In this document: piece after piece, positions 9,182 to 18,996 of the stretch
Layout: each line of letters opens with the position of its first letter
Position numbering within the stretch: position 1 is the stretch's first letter
Assembly: GCF_900230215.1 (NCBI RefSeq)
Contig: NZ_LT907982.1
Span: 3,706,001-3,770,000 of the forward strand
Direction: 5' to 3'
DNA from: Jatrophihabitans sp. GAS493
GTDB taxonomy: Bacteria; Actinomycetota; Actinomycetes; Mycobacteriales; Jatrophihabitantaceae
DNA length: 64,000 nucleotides
Notes under the pieces: model-generated
Database searches by the model: none
What the model saw: only the letters and a program-made list of their open reading frames with translations
What the model was told of the DNA's origin: nothing
Position numbers and translations under genes: made by a program

Positions 9182-9934
9182 CTAGATAGTTCTCACCGAC
9201 GCGCTGCCGACGCCGAAATCACTCAGCAGCCCGGTGTAGGGCTTTGGATTCGGCGCCGCGAACTCGGCGTGATCTCCGGTTCGCAGCCGCATCGTCACCA
9301 GGGACTGCACGAAGAGGGTGGCGGCCGCGACCCCATCCACCACGGGAACGCCGAGAGTCTCAGTGAGCTCGCCGCAGAGATCAGCCATCCCAGCACAGCC
9401 AAGCACGATCGCATCGGCGCCGTCGGCCGCGATCGCCCGCCGACACTCGTCGAGGATGAGGCGCTTGGCCTGGGGATCGGTGTCGAGTTCGAGCACCGGG
9501 ACGTCGCAGGCCCGGACATTGCGGCAGAGCGACTGCACGCCGTATCGCTGCGCGAGCTCCCAGGCCCGCCCGCGGGTGCGATCCAGCGTAGTGATGACGC
9601 TGAAGCCGCGGCCGAGGAAACTCGCGGCTCGCAGGCCGGCCTCGGCGATCCCGACCACCGGTCCGCGAGCAATCTCGCGGGCCGCATCCAGCCCCGGGTC
9701 ACCGAAGCAGGCGATGACATAGCCATCGGCCCCGGCGAGTTCACCGACGGCGATCTCCTGCAGCACGCCCGGAACACTCAGTGCCTCGTCGTAGTGGCTC
9801 TCGATCGAGACGGGTCCCATCGACGGACTCACGGCTTCGACCAGTGTGCCCGGGCCGGCTACTGCCCGGGCACACTCACCGATCTTCTCCGTCATCGACC
9901 ACGTGGTGTTCGGGTTGATGATCTTGATGAACAT
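9182..9934 (-). CDS. aspartate/glutamate racemase family protein, hydantoin racemase type
   Basis: A 250-aa cofactor-independent racemase. The N terminus IKIINPNTTWSMT matches the NPNT signature of hydantoin racemases. The two catalytic cysteines sit in AYVIACFGDPGLDAAR-like context (CFGDPGL) and GCAGMADL. Enzymes of this type interconvert D- and L-5-substituted hydantoins, which feed hydantoinase/carbamoylase pathways; related proteins act on allantoin. It starts 8 bases after the NCS1 permease stop, so the two are in one transcript and transport plus racemisation of a hydantoin-like purine or pyrimidine breakdown product is a reasonable inference. Confidence 0.82.
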   Translation of the reverse strand: MFIKIINPNTTWSMTEKIGECARAVAGPGTLVEAVSPSMGPVSIESHYDEALSVPGVLQEIAVGELAGADGYVIACFGDPGLDAAREIARGPVVGIAEAGLRAASFLGRGFSVITTLDRTRGRAWELAQRYGVQSLCRNVRACDVPVLELDTDPQAKRLILDECRRAIAADGADAIVLGCAGMADLCGELTETLGVPVVDGVAAATLFVQSLVTMRLRTGDHAEFAAPNPKPYTGLLSDFGVGSASVRTI

Positions 9935-9941
9935 GGACGCC

Positions 9942-11576
9942 CTACACCGCCGAGCCGTCGAGCGCGGACTCCATCAGCGGATCCTCGGCCGGCCGCAGTG
10001 AACCGTCGGTGAATCGCGAGCGCGCCGCCAGCAGGTAGTAGACGCTCAGGCCGAGAGCCATTCCGACGAACCAGCTGTACTGAGCAGCCGTCGGCATCCA
10101 GGAGACGAGGGACTCAGGCGTCAGGACGGGGATCATCGCCACGATGGCGCCGACGGCGGTCGCGATCACCGCCGGCGGGTTGACGCCGTTGCGATAGAAG
10201 TAGCGTCCTCGCTCGGAGAGGGTGAAGAGGTCGTCGACGACCACCCGCTGCTTACGTACCAGGTAGAAGTCGGCGATCAGCACACCGAAGAGCGGACCGA
10301 TGAAGGCGCCGAGAGTCTCCAGCGTGTACTTGATGACCTCCGGGCTGTTGTAGAGGTTCCACGGGGTGATGAGGACCGAGCCGACGGCGGCGATCATGCC
10401 GCCCATCCGCCAGCTGATCCGCTGCGGGCTGACATGGGAGAAGTCGAAGGCCGGCGAGATGAAGTTGGCGACGATGTTGATGCCCATGGTGGCGATGACG
10501 AAGGTGAGCGCGCCGAGCACAATCGCAAACGTGCTGTCGATCTTCGCGACGGTCTCGATCGGGTCGGTCGTCAACGTGCCGAAGACCGGGATGGTCAGCG
10601 AGGTGGTGAAGACGACGAGGAGGGAGAAGAGCAGGAAATTAACCGGCAATCCGAGGAAGTTCCCCTTCTTCACCGCCGAGAAGCTCTTTCCGTAGCGGGC
10701 GAAGTCACCGAAGTTCAGCATCGGCCCGGAGAAGTAAGAGACGACCAGCGCAATCGCACCGAGGGTCACCGACACCGCTTCCCATCCACCCTTGTGAACG
10801 CTTCCGATGTCGAGGGTGAGCTTGCTCCAGCCGGCTTTGTGGATCAAGTAGCCGAGCAGGCAGAACATCACGATGTAGACGGCCGGCCCGCAGAAGTCGA
10901 TGAACTTGCGGATGGTCTCCATGCCGGTCCAGAAGATGGCCGCCTGCAGCACCCAGAGGATCGCGAAGGTCACCCAACCCAGGAGCGGCAGACCGAGGAA
11001 GCCGTAGTCCGCGGTGACGTTGTACTTGGCCAGCGAGGGGAACAGCTTGATGAGGACGACGGTGAGAGCCAGCGACGCGAGGTAGGTCTGAATGCCGTAC
11101 CAGGCTACCGCGATCAATCCCCTGATAACTGCGGGCACATTGGCGCCGCGAACGCCGAAGACGCTGCGGCAGATGACCGGGTACGGGACGCCGGTGAGCT
11201 GGCTCGGCTTGGCGACGAGGTTGCAGAAGATGTTGACGATAGTGATTCCGGCGAGCAGCGCGAAGAGCACCTCCCACGGGCTTAGCCCGAGAAAGAAAAG
11301 ACTTCCCGCCGTGATGTATCCACCGACGCTGTGCACATCGGACATCCAGAAGGCGAAGATGTTGTACGCGCCCCAGGTCTGCTTCTTCAGCGGCGCCAAG
11401 TCTTCGTTGGTCAGGCGCGGGTCGTAGCCCGGCTTGATGAGGCCGCCGCCGATCGGCGCGCCGGCGGCCTCGACCAGATCGTTGTGGCCGGGCGTGGATC
11501 CCGGCGGGAGGCCGCCGGCCCGGGTGGCGGCCAGCGGTTGCGCGGTGGACTGTTTAGGTGCGGCGGTGTCGGTCAT
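9942..11576 (-). CDS. NCS1 family nucleobase/hydantoin:cation symporter
   Basis: A 544-aa, about 12-helix transporter of the nucleobase-cation-symport-1 family (Mhp1, allantoin and cytosine/uracil permeases). Diagnostic stretches are the early NEDLAPLKKQTWGAYNIFAFWMSD segment (positions about 50-75), the GVPYPVICRSVFGVRGANVPA helix and the SYFSGPMLNFGDFARY segment. It should import a ring-shaped nitrogen compound with Na+ or H+. The ATG at 11576 has TAGGAG six bases upstream, preferred over an ATG 21 bases further up. Its place between a GntR regulator and a hydantoin racemase points to a hydantoin, allantoin or related substrate; the exact ligand is not visible. Confidence 0.88.
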   Translation of the reverse strand: MTDTAAPKQSTAQPLAATRAGGLPPGSTPGHNDLVEAAGAPIGGGLIKPGYDPRLTNEDLAPLKKQTWGAYNIFAFWMSDVHSVGGYITAGSLFFLGLSPWEVLFALLAGITIVNIFCNLVAKPSQLTGVPYPVICRSVFGVRGANVPAVIRGLIAVAWYGIQTYLASLALTVVLIKLFPSLAKYNVTADYGFLGLPLLGWVTFAILWVLQAAIFWTGMETIRKFIDFCGPAVYIVMFCLLGYLIHKAGWSKLTLDIGSVHKGGWEAVSVTLGAIALVVSYFSGPMLNFGDFARYGKSFSAVKKGNFLGLPVNFLLFSLLVVFTTSLTIPVFGTLTTDPIETVAKIDSTFAIVLGALTFVIATMGINIVANFISPAFDFSHVSPQRISWRMGGMIAAVGSVLITPWNLYNSPEVIKYTLETLGAFIGPLFGVLIADFYLVRKQRVVVDDLFTLSERGRYFYRNGVNPPAVIATAVGAIVAMIPVLTPESLVSWMPTAAQYSWFVGMALGLSVYYLLAARSRFTDGSLRPAEDPLMESALDGSAV

Positions 11577-11672
11577 CGAGGCTCCTACCCGGAACAAGCG
11601 GACGAGTCGGTATCGGGCGCCTCGCCATTGAGGGCACCTCGAAACTAACTACGCCGTGTTGCACTCCGATGA

Positions 11673-12428
11673 CTAAAGAGATATATCCGTTGCCGCTTCG
11701 GATAAATCTGATTGCACCGCCTCCTCCGAGAACAGCCCGGTGTCACGCGGAAGCGAGGCGATCAAACCCTGCAGGCGACGGTGATGCATCTGGGAGGCGG
11801 CGATCAGGGCCTCGCCGTCGCGGCGCACGAATGCGTCCAGCATCTGCTGGTGATCCGCGTGCAGCAACGCCCGATCCGCCGGTGGCACGTAACTCATCGG
11901 CTGCAGCGGTTCGGTGATGTTCCAGGCCGAGGAGAACATGTGCAGCAGACGCTGCATTCGTGAGGGGGTGAGCAACGCCAGATGGAATCGTCGGCTCTGC
12001 CGATGGTAGGCCCGCGGATCGCCGGTTATCACGGCCTGCAGCAGCGCCTCGTGGGCCTGCAGGGCGAGCGCATCGTCCTCAGCAGTGGCGAGTTCAACCG
12101 AGCCTCGAAGGGCGGCACCTTCCAGCACTTCGCGCACCAGATAGAACTGCTGAAGCTCGTCCGGCGTCAACTGGGCGACCGTGTACCCAGCCCGTGGCCG
12201 GTGCTCGACCAGACCCTCGCCGATCAGCGTCTTCAGCGCTTCGCGCACCGGGATGCGACTGACGTCGAAGCGGTCGGCCACCTCGTCGACCGGCAGCGAG
12301 GTGCCCGGAGCGGCGTAGCCGGAGAGAATCACCTTGCGCAGGCCGTCGAGCACGGTCTCCTGCGTGCTTCCGGACGGCTCCGGCGAGAGACGAGCCAGCC
12401 ATGGCGCCGGCGGTCGGGGAATTCGCAT
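11673..12428 (-). CDS. GntR family (FCD-domain) transcriptional regulator
   Basis: A 251-aa FadR-subfamily regulator. Residues about 22-88 form the winged helix-turn-helix (DEVADRFDVSRIPVREALKTL, with the typical VSRIPVREAL recognition helix), and residues about 92-225 form the alpha-helical FCD ligand domain with several His residues (RRFHLALL, SQMHHRRL) that in the family bind a metal or carboxylate. It lies 96 bases upstream of the NCS1 permease and hydantoin racemase on the same strand, so it most likely controls them in response to a pathway intermediate. Its own promoter must lie in the 66-base gap after dnaE or within dnaE. Confidence 0.88.
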   Translation of the reverse strand: MRIPRPPAPWLARLSPEPSGSTQETVLDGLRKVILSGYAAPGTSLPVDEVADRFDVSRIPVREALKTLIGEGLVEHRPRAGYTVAQLTPDELQQFYLVREVLEGAALRGSVELATAEDDALALQAHEALLQAVITGDPRAYHRQSRRFHLALLTPSRMQRLLHMFSSAWNITEPLQPMSYVPPADRALLHADHQQMLDAFVRRDGEALIAASQMHHRRLQGLIASLPRDTGLFSEEAVQSDLSEAATDISL

Positions 12429-12494
12429 GGTCGCTCCGTCCGAGTCGCGGGGCCGATCAGCCGACGCCGGCGGTCGAACCTGGTGCCGACCTGC

Positions 12495-15400
12495 TCAGCC
12501 GGCGACCGCGTTCGATCCGAGGAGGGCCTTCAGATCACCCATCAATGAGGCTGAGGGGGTGACCCGGTAGTTGTCGCCGACCCTGAGCACATGATTGCGC
12601 TCGCCGTTGAGCAACTGCAGGTGTACTTCGGTGGTGCCTGGATGGGCTGAGAGTACTTCCCGGAGGCGATCCACGAGAGGGGGTGTACAGCGAGCCGGCG
12701 CGATCGAGACCAGAACGGGACCTCGGGCAACCTCGGCGCCGCCGATCTTGAGATCGGGCACAGTGAGATCACTGACGATCAGTTTCACTGTATCTTCACG
12801 GGAGTCCGTGCGACCACGCAGCACCACGACCGCGTCCTCGGCGATGTTGATACCCACCTGCGCGTAGGTGGCGGGGAAGAACATCACGTCGATGGAGCCT
12901 TCAAGATCCTCCAGCGTGGCCTGGGCCCACGGCGCTCCGGCCTTCGTCACCCGCCGGTTCACCGACGAGAGAATTCCGGCGACGGTGACGCTCTGCGGCT
13001 CATCGGTGGCCTCGGCGATCAGCGTCGCCACCGAGTGATCCGCCGCCGCCGCGAGGACATGTTCCAGCCCGAAGAGAGGATGGTCGGAGACATAGAGGCC
13101 GAGCATCTCCCGCTCGAAGGCCAGCAGCACCGACTTGTCCCACTCGATGTCGGGCACCTTGACCGCGAAGACGTCATCCAGTGGCGAGTCCGCGCCACCG
13201 TCGCCGAAGCCGAACAGGTCGAACTGCCCGACCGCCTCGGCCTTCTTGGTGTCGAGCACCGCATCGACCGCCGGCTCGAAGACGTTGACCAGGCCGCGCC
13301 GCTTGTGCCCGAGCGAGTCGAAGGCACCGGCTTTGATGAGTGCTTCGATGGTGCGCTTGTTGCAGACCACCGCGTCGACCTTGCGCAGAAAGTCGGGGAA
13401 ATCAAGGAAGTCACCCTTCGCCTTGCGAGAGGCGACGATGGAGGCGACCACGTTTGCGCCGACATTGCGGACGGCGCCCATGCCGAAGCGGATGTCGGTT
13501 CCGGTGGGGGTGAAGTTTGCCTGCGAGGAGTTGACGTCCGGCGGCAGCACCTTGATTCCCATTCGGCGGCACTCGGCGAGATACACCGCCGACTTGTCTT
13601 TGTCGTCCTTGGTCGAGGTGAGCAGCGCAGCCATGTACTCGGCCGGATAGTTTGCCTTGAGATAGGCCGTCCAGTACGAGACCAGCCCATAGGCCGCCGA
13701 GTGAGCCTTGTTGAAGGCGTAGTCGGAGAAGGGCAGCAGCACGTCCCAGAGCGCCTTGATTGCGCCGGCACTGAAGCCGCGCTCCTTCATCCCGGCGCTG
13801 AAGGTCTCGTACTGGGCATCCAGCTCGGCCTTCTTCTTCTTGCCCATCGCCCGGCGCAGCAGGTCGGCCGCGCCGAGTGAATACCCGGCCACCTTCTGCG
13901 CGACTGACATGACCTGCTCCTGATAGACGATCAGGCCATAGGTCTCACCGAGAATCTCCCCCAGCGGCTCCTCGAGCTCCGGGTGAATCGCGACGACCGG
14001 TTTGCGATTGTTCTTGCGATCGGCGTACTCATTGTGCGAGTTCATGCCCATCGGGCCCGGGCGGTAGAGCGCTCCGACCGCCGAGATGTCTTCGAAGGCG
14101 TCGGGGCGCATGCTGCGCAGCAGCGCGCGCATCGGACCGCCATCGAGCTGGAAGACACCGAGCGTGTCGCCACGGGCCAGCAACGCGAAGGTGACCGGAT
14201 CGTCCAGGGTGAGCGTCTCCAGCACCACCTCCTCGCCCCGGTTGGCCTTGATGTTCACCAGCGCATCGTCGAGGACGGTGAGGTTGCGCAGCCCCAGGAA
14301 GTCCATCTTGATGAGGCCGAGCTTCTCGCAGGATGGGTAGTCGAACTGGGTGATGATCGCGCCGTCCTGCTCCCGACGCATGATCGGGATCAGGTCCAGC
14401 AGCGGTTCGCTCGACATGATGACGCCGGCGGCATGGACGCCCCATTGACGCTTCAAACCCTCCAGACCGGTGGCGGTGTCGACGACCCGCTTCACCTCGG
14501 AGTCGGCGTCATAGAGGCTGCGGAACTCGCCACCCTCGTTGTAGCGCTCGTGCGTCTTGTCGAAGATCCGGCTGAGCGGGACGTCCTTGCCCATCACCGC
14601 GGCCGGCATCACCTTGGTGATGCGGTCGCCCATGGCGAACGGGTAGCCAAGCACGCGGGAGGCATCCTTGACGGCCTGCTTGGCCTTGATCGTGCCGTAG
14701 GTGACGATCTGCGCGACCCGCTCGTCGCCGTACTTCTCGCTGACGTAGCGGATCACCTCGCCGCGGCGGCGTTCGTCGAAGTCGATGTCGAAGTCAGGCA
14801 TCGAGACGCGGTCAGGGTTGAGGAAGCGCTCGAAGATGAGGCCGTGCTGCAGCGGATCCAGGTCGGTGATGCGCATCGCGTACGCGGCCATCGAACCGGC
14901 TCCCGAACCGCGACCCGGTCCGACCCGGATGCCGTTCTTCTTGGCCCAGTTGATGAAGTCGGCGACCACCAGGAAGTAACCCGGGAAGCCCATCTGGACG
15001 ATAACGTCGACTTCGAAGTCGGCCCGCTTGCGGACCTCGTCCGGAATACCGGCCGGGTAGCGGTAGTGCAGGCCGGTCTCGACCTCCTTGACGAACCAGC
15101 TGTGCTCGCTCTCGCCCTCCGGCACCGGGAAGCGGGGCATGTAGTTGGCGTCCTCGTTGAACGTCATGCCGCAGCGCTCGGCGATCAACAGTGTGTTGTC
15201 GCAGGACTCCCGCAGGTCGTACTTGTCGGCCCATAGCGAGCGCATCTCGGCCGGGGACTTGAGGTAGTAGGAGTTGCCGTCGAACTTGAACCGGTTCGGG
15301 TCGGCCATGGTCTTGCCGGACTGGACGCAGAGCAGCACCTCGTGGGTGTCGGAGTCCTCGGCGTGGGTGTAGTGCAGGTCGTTGGTAGCGACCATTGGCA

Positions 15401-16046
15401 GGTCGAGGTCCTTGGCCAGACGTAGCAGCCCGTCACGAACTCGCAGTTCGATGTCGAGCCCGTGGTCCATGAGTTCGAGAAAGTAGTTCTCCTTGCCCAT
15501 GATGTCGCGGAACTCCGCGGCGCTGGCCCGAGCCTTCTCGTAGTCGCCGATGCGAAGCCAGGTCTGGATCTCACCGGACGGGCAGCCGGTGGTGCCGATC
15601 AGCCCCTCGGAGTACTCGCTGAGCAGCTCTCTGTCGGCTCGCGGCTTGTAGAAGAAGCCCTCGAGACTTGAGCGTGAGGCGAGGCGGAACAAGTTGTGCA
15701 TGCCGGTGGTGTTCTCGGCCAGCAGAGTCATATGGGTGAAGGCGCCGCCACCGGAGACGTCGTCGTCGCCGCCCTCATTCCAGCGGACTCGCTTGCGGTC
15801 GTAGCGGGAGGTATCGGGTGTGAGGTAAGCCTCCATCCCGATGATGGGCTTGACGCCGGCGTCCTTGGCCTTCTTGTAGAAGTCGAAGGCGCCGAAGACG
15901 TTGCCGTGATCGGTCATGGCCAGCGCCGGCATGCCCATCCGGGCGGTCTCGGCGAAGAGTTCGGTGAGTCGGGCCGCCCCGTCGAGCATCGAATACTCGG
16001 TGTGTACGTGTAGATGAACGAAGGAATCCGAGTCGCCGTTACTCAT
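12495..16046 (-). CDS. dnaE: DNA polymerase III alpha subunit DnaE
   Basis: The replicative polymerase subunit, 1183 aa, typical for actinobacterial DnaE1. The PHP domain opens the protein ([17 protein letters not shown] and [10 protein letters not shown], His/Asp metal ligands that in DnaE1 can give 3'-5' proofreading). The polymerase palm follows with [12 protein letters not shown] and the catalytic acids in [13 protein letters not shown] near residue 418, then the fingers, a tandem HhH/OB region ([17 protein letters not shown]...) and the tau-binding C terminus. The frame is open to 16103, but family alignment begins at ATG 16046 ([19 protein letters not shown]). It stands alone with 66- and 86-base flanks. 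Confidence 0.97.
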   Translation of the reverse strand: MSNGDSDSFVHLHVHTEYSMLDGAARLTELFAETARMGMPALAMTDHGNVFGAFDFYKKAKDAGVKPIIGMEAYLTPDTSRYDRKRVRWNEGGDDDVSGGGAFTHMTLLAENTTGMHNLFRLASRSSLEGFFYKPRADRELLSEYSEGLIGTTGCPSGEIQTWLRIGDYEKARASAAEFRDIMGKENYFLELMDHGLDIELRVRDGLLRLAKDLDLPMVATNDLHYTHAEDSDTHEVLLCVQSGKTMADPNRFKFDGNSYYLKSPAEMRSLWADKYDLRESCDNTLLIAERCGMTFNEDANYMPRFPVPEGESEHSWFVKEVETGLHYRYPAGIPDEVRKRADFEVDVIVQMGFPGYFLVVADFINWAKKNGIRVGPGRGSGAGSMAAYAMRITDLDPLQHGLIFERFLNPDRVSMPDFDIDFDERRRGEVIRYVSEKYGDERVAQIVTYGTIKAKQAVKDASRVLGYPFAMGDRITKVMPAAVMGKDVPLSRIFDKTHERYNEGGEFRSLYDADSEVKRVVDTATGLEGLKRQWGVHAAGVIMSSEPLLDLIPIMRREQDGAIITQFDYPSCEKLGLIKMDFLGLRNLTVLDDALVNIKANRGEEVVLETLTLDDPVTFALLARGDTLGVFQLDGGPMRALLRSMRPDAFEDISAVGALYRPGPMGMNSHNEYADRKNNRKPVVAIHPELEEPLGEILGETYGLIVYQEQVMSVAQKVAGYSLGAADLLRRAMGKKKKAELDAQYETFSAGMKERGFSAGAIKALWDVLLPFSDYAFNKAHSAAYGLVSYWTAYLKANYPAEYMAALLTSTKDDKDKSAVYLAECRRMGIKVLPPDVNSSQANFTPTGTDIRFGMGAVRNVGANVVASIVASRKAKGDFLDFPDFLRKVDAVVCNKRTIEALIKAGAFDSLGHKRRGLVNVFEPAVDAVLDTKKAEAVGQFDLFGFGDGGADSPLDDVFAVKVPDIEWDKSVLLAFEREMLGLYVSDHPLFGLEHVLAAAADHSVATLIAEATDEPQSVTVAGILSSVNRRVTKAGAPWAQATLEDLEGSIDVMFFPATYAQVGINIAEDAVVVLRGRTDSREDTVKLIVSDLTVPDLKIGGAEVARGPVLVSIAPARCTPPLVDRLREVLSAHPGTTEVHLQLLNGERNHVLRVGDNYRVTPSASLMGDLKALLGSNAVAG

Positions 16047-16132
16047 GCCGTCACCACGTCCTTGATTGTGCCCTCTGCCTCTGACACTTCTCGACCACGG
16101 CACGCCACGAGTCTCTTAGCCTCGACCTCAGC

Positions 16133-17368
16133 TTGAGCCCATTCGACCATGATTCCCAGGCAGTCATAGGCTCAGCCGATGATCGCGAGCGGAGCCACAC
16201 CCAGCAGTCTCGGCCACCGGTGACATTCTCCACTCTCGCCCTGATCGGGGTGATCGCGCTTCTCGGCCCGCTGCTGGCGCTGCCGGCGGGCTGGCACCTT
16301 CCGGTCGTGCTGGGCGAGCTCCTGGCCGGCCTGCTCTTCGGCGCCACGGGATTGGATCTGGTGCACAGCGGCGACGCGACCTTCACCTTCCTGGCCAGCA
16401 TCGGATTCGCGCTGGTCATGTTCGTCGCGGGCTCCCGGGTGCCCGTCCGGGACGCCCGCCTTCGCGGAGCGCTGCGCGTCGGGGCGCTGCGGGCGGTCGG
16501 CGTTGGGCTGCTCAGCGCCGGCGCCGCATTCGCCATCGCGCGGTCCTTCCATACGGGCCATGCCGGTCTCTATGCCGTGCTGATCGCCTCCTCTTCGGCG
16601 GCGCTGGTCTTGCCGATCGTCGATTCGCTGCGCCTGGAGGGCTCGGACGTGCTGGCGCTCCTGGCGCAGGTCGCGATCGCTGACACGGTATGTGTGGTGG
16701 CGTTGCCGCTGGCCATCGATCCGGCGCACGCAGCGCGGGCGGCGGTCGGCGCCGTCGTAGTCCTGGCAACCTCGGGCCTGCTCTTCTGGGCACTTCGCAA
16801 CCTGGACCGCTCCGGCGTCCGGCAACGAGTGCATCGCCTCTCCGAGGACCGGAAGTTCGCCCTCGAACTGCGCATAAATCTGGCGATCCTCTTCGCGCTG
16901 GCCGCCCTGGCCGTGCAGGTTCACGTCTCGATCATGCTGGCCGGGTTCTGCTTCGGGCTGGCCGTCGCCGGTGTGGGTGAGCCCCGCCGGCTGGCCCGTC
17001 AGCTCTTCGCCATCACCGACGGCTTCCTGGCGCCGCTCTTCTTCGTGTGGCTCGGGGCATCGATCGATCTGGGTGCCCTGGTCCGTCACCCCAAGTTCAT
17101 CGGGCTCGGGGTCGCGCTGGGCGCGGCCGCCATCCTCTGCCATGCGCTCATGCGGCTCAGTGGCCAGCGGGTCGCACTGGGCACGCTGGCCGCGGCCCAG
17201 CTCGGTGTGCCGGTGGCGGCCGCGACATTGGGAACACAGCTGCATCTGCTCGATGCCGGCGAGTCGGCGGCGCTGCTGCTCGGCGCGGTGATCACGATCG
17301 CGGCCGCGATTCTGGGCGGCAGTCTGGCCGCTCGTTCACCCAGCCGCACCGGTGAAGCCGCGAGTTGA
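16133..17368 (+). CDS. cation:proton antiporter, CPA2/Kef-type membrane domain
   Basis: A 411-aa protein with about 11-12 hydrophobic helices and no C-terminal TrkA-N domain. LPVVLGELLAGLLFGATGLDLV near the N terminus and LFFVWLGASIDL late in the protein are hallmarks of CPA2 Na+/H+ or K+/H+ exchangers. The direction and ion cannot be read off. The start is uncertain: TTG at 16133 gives a polar 29-residue leader, while GTG at 16220 starts directly before the first helix; neither has a clear ribosome site. It is divergent from dnaE and convergent with rluD, so probably monocistronic. Confidence 0.83.
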   Translation: MSPFDHDSQAVIGSADDRERSHTQQSRPPVTFSTLALIGVIALLGPLLALPAGWHLPVVLGELLAGLLFGATGLDLVHSGDATFTFLASIGFALVMFVAGSRVPVRDARLRGALRVGALRAVGVGLLSAGAAFAIARSFHTGHAGLYAVLIASSSAALVLPIVDSLRLEGSDVLALLAQVAIADTVCVVALPLAIDPAHAARAAVGAVVVLATSGLLFWALRNLDRSGVRQRVHRLSEDRKFALELRINLAILFALAALAVQVHVSIMLAGFCFGLAVAGVGEPRRLARQLFAITDGFLAPLFFVWLGASIDLGALVRHPKFIGLGVALGAAAILCHALMRLSGQRVALGTLAAAQLGVPVAAATLGTQLHLLDAGESAALLLGAVITIAAAILGGSLAARSPSRTGEAAS

Positions 17369-17410
17369 GCAGACGTCGGTCAGGAGCGGGTGAGGCTTGG
17401 TCAGAGCGGG

Positions 17411-18337
17411 TCAGGACTCCGCCCGCAGCACGTCCAGCGCATGTTGAAGGTCGTCGGGAAGTGGAGCCTCCAGCTCGATCCAATCTCCGGACGACGGGTG
17501 GGCGAATCCCAGGGTGCGGGCGTGCAGCCATTGGCGAGTCAGGCCGAGACGACGCGCGAGTGTGGGGTCGGCACCGTAGGTGAGGTCACCGACGCAGGGG
17601 TGGCGCACTGCGGCCATATGCACCCGAATCTGATGCGTCCGCCCGGTCTCCAGATGCACGTCGAGCAGTGACGCCGCCCGGAACGCCTCGACCGTGTCGT
17701 AGTGGGTGACGCTGGGTCGGCCGCTGGCCACCACTGCGAACTTCCAGTCCGACGAGGGATGGCGGTCGATCGGGGCATCGATGGTGCCACCGCTCGGATC
17801 GGGGTGGCCCTGTACCAGTGCGGAGTAACGCTTGTCGACGGTCCGCTCCTTGAAGGCGCGCTTGAGTACGGTGTAAGCCAGTTCGCTCTTCGCGACCACC
17901 ATCACTCCGGTGGTACCTACATCGAGACGATGCACGATCCCCTGCCGCTCCGAGGCACCAGAGGTGGAGACCCGGTATCCGAGCGCCGCCAGCCCCTGCA
18001 CCACCGTCGGGCCGGTCCAACCGACACTGGGGTGCGCGGCCACACCGACCGGTTTGTTCACCGCGACCACGTGCTCGTCGTCGTAGAGCAGCGTCATGCC
18101 CTCGGCCATCATCGGCTCGGTGGGTGGTCCGGCTGTAGGTTCTGGCATCGTCACGTCCAGGACGGCAGACGCGCTGACCTTGGCCGAGCGGGACGGGACG
18201 ACGCCGTCGACCAGCACAGCCCCCTCGTCGATGAGCGCAGCGGCCGCCGTACGGGAGAAGCCGAACATCCGGGCCAGCGCCACATCGAGTCGCAGGCCGT
18301 CGAGTCCATCCGGCACCGGCATGATGCGCGCGCTCAT
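17411..18337 (-). CDS. rluD: 23S rRNA pseudouridine synthase, RluD family
   Basis: A 308-aa RluA/RluD-family pseudouridine synthase. It has an N-terminal S4-like RNA-binding segment ([29 protein letters not shown]), then the catalytic domain with [16 protein letters not shown], whose Asp is the nucleophile, and the [13 protein letters not shown] motif. The position modified is presumably in 23S rRNA helix 69, by family. The start at ATG 18337 overlaps the lspA stop as ATGA, so the pair is translationally coupled, an arrangement common to lspA-rluD in many bacteria. The longer frame upstream lies inside lspA and is not coding. Confidence 0.93.
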   Translation of the reverse strand: MSARIMPVPDGLDGLRLDVALARMFGFSRTAAAALIDEGAVLVDGVVPSRSAKVSASAVLDVTMPEPTAGPPTEPMMAEGMTLLYDDEHVVAVNKPVGVAAHPSVGWTGPTVVQGLAALGYRVSTSGASERQGIVHRLDVGTTGVMVVAKSELAYTVLKRAFKERTVDKRYSALVQGHPDPSGGTIDAPIDRHPSSDWKFAVVASGRPSVTHYDTVEAFRAASLLDVHLETGRTHQIRVHMAAVRHPCVGDLTYGADPTLARRLGLTRQWLHARTLGFAHPSSGDWIELEAPLPDDLQHALDVLRAES

Positions 18338-18927
18338 GAACGAGACCTTCGCGGACGGGCGCCGTCCAGTTCGATGCCCCGTATGGCCAGAATAGCCGCC
18401 AAGACCGCACCGCAGACGACGGCCGAGTCGGCGATGTTGAAGATCGGCCAGACGTGACCGTCGTCGGCGAAGACGCTGATCCAGTCGACGACATGGCCCC
18501 GACCGACGCTCGGCGCGCGGAAGATTCGGTCGCCCAGATTCCCCAGCGCGCCGCCGAGGATGAGTCCCAATGAGATCGCCCAAGCCACCGACCGTAGCTT
18601 CGCGGCGAAGCGGATGATGACCGCAACGATTCCGGCCGCAACCAGGGTGAAGAGCAGAGTTGCCCCGGCGCCGACCGAGAAGGCCGCCCCGGAGTTCCGC
18701 GTGTACACCAGGTAGACCACACCGTCGAGGGTGCGCACCGGTGCGTGATTCTTCAGCTTGGCGACCACTAGCGCCTTGCTCAGCACGTCGGCCAACAGCG
18801 CCGCCACAGCCACGGCGGCAAAGACACCCAGGCGCCGGGGCCGGGCCGGGGCCGCCTGCACCGGGGTCGTCGCTGTCATCCGGACCGGTTCTTCTCGCGC
18901 TGCCGATTCAGCGTCTGCAGCAGTCAT
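18334..18927 (-). CDS. lspA: lipoprotein signal peptidase II
   Basis: LspA cleaves signal peptides from diacylglyceryl-modified prolipoproteins at the outer face of the membrane. The 197-aa protein has four membrane segments and the family signatures [24 protein letters not shown] and [11 protein letters not shown]; the Asp residues in the last two form the catalytic dyad. The N-terminal 30 residues are polar and Ala/Pro-rich, and an internal ATG (17th codon) could be the real start. It is coupled to rluD by a 4-base overlap and follows the DksA-like gene by 69 bases on the same strand. Confidence 0.94.
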   Translation of the reverse strand: MTAADAESAAREEPVRMTATTPVQAAPARPRRLGVFAAVAVAALLADVLSKALVVAKLKNHAPVRTLDGVVYLVYTRNSGAAFSVGAGATLLFTLVAAGIVAVIIRFAAKLRSVAWAISLGLILGGALGNLGDRIFRAPSVGRGHVVDWISVFADDGHVWPIFNIADSAVVCGAVLAAILAIRGIELDGARPRRSRS

Positions 18928-18996
18928 GGGTCCTATTGTCGCGCACGTCGCGGGCTCCGATGGACGCCGCCGAGCGCGACCCGGTTCCTCGACCGG

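Noticed and set aside
13983-15236. A 417-codon plus-strand frame inside dnaE
   Set aside because: Antisense to dnaE, with the skewed composition (Val/Asp/Arg/His-rich) typical of GC shadow frames.
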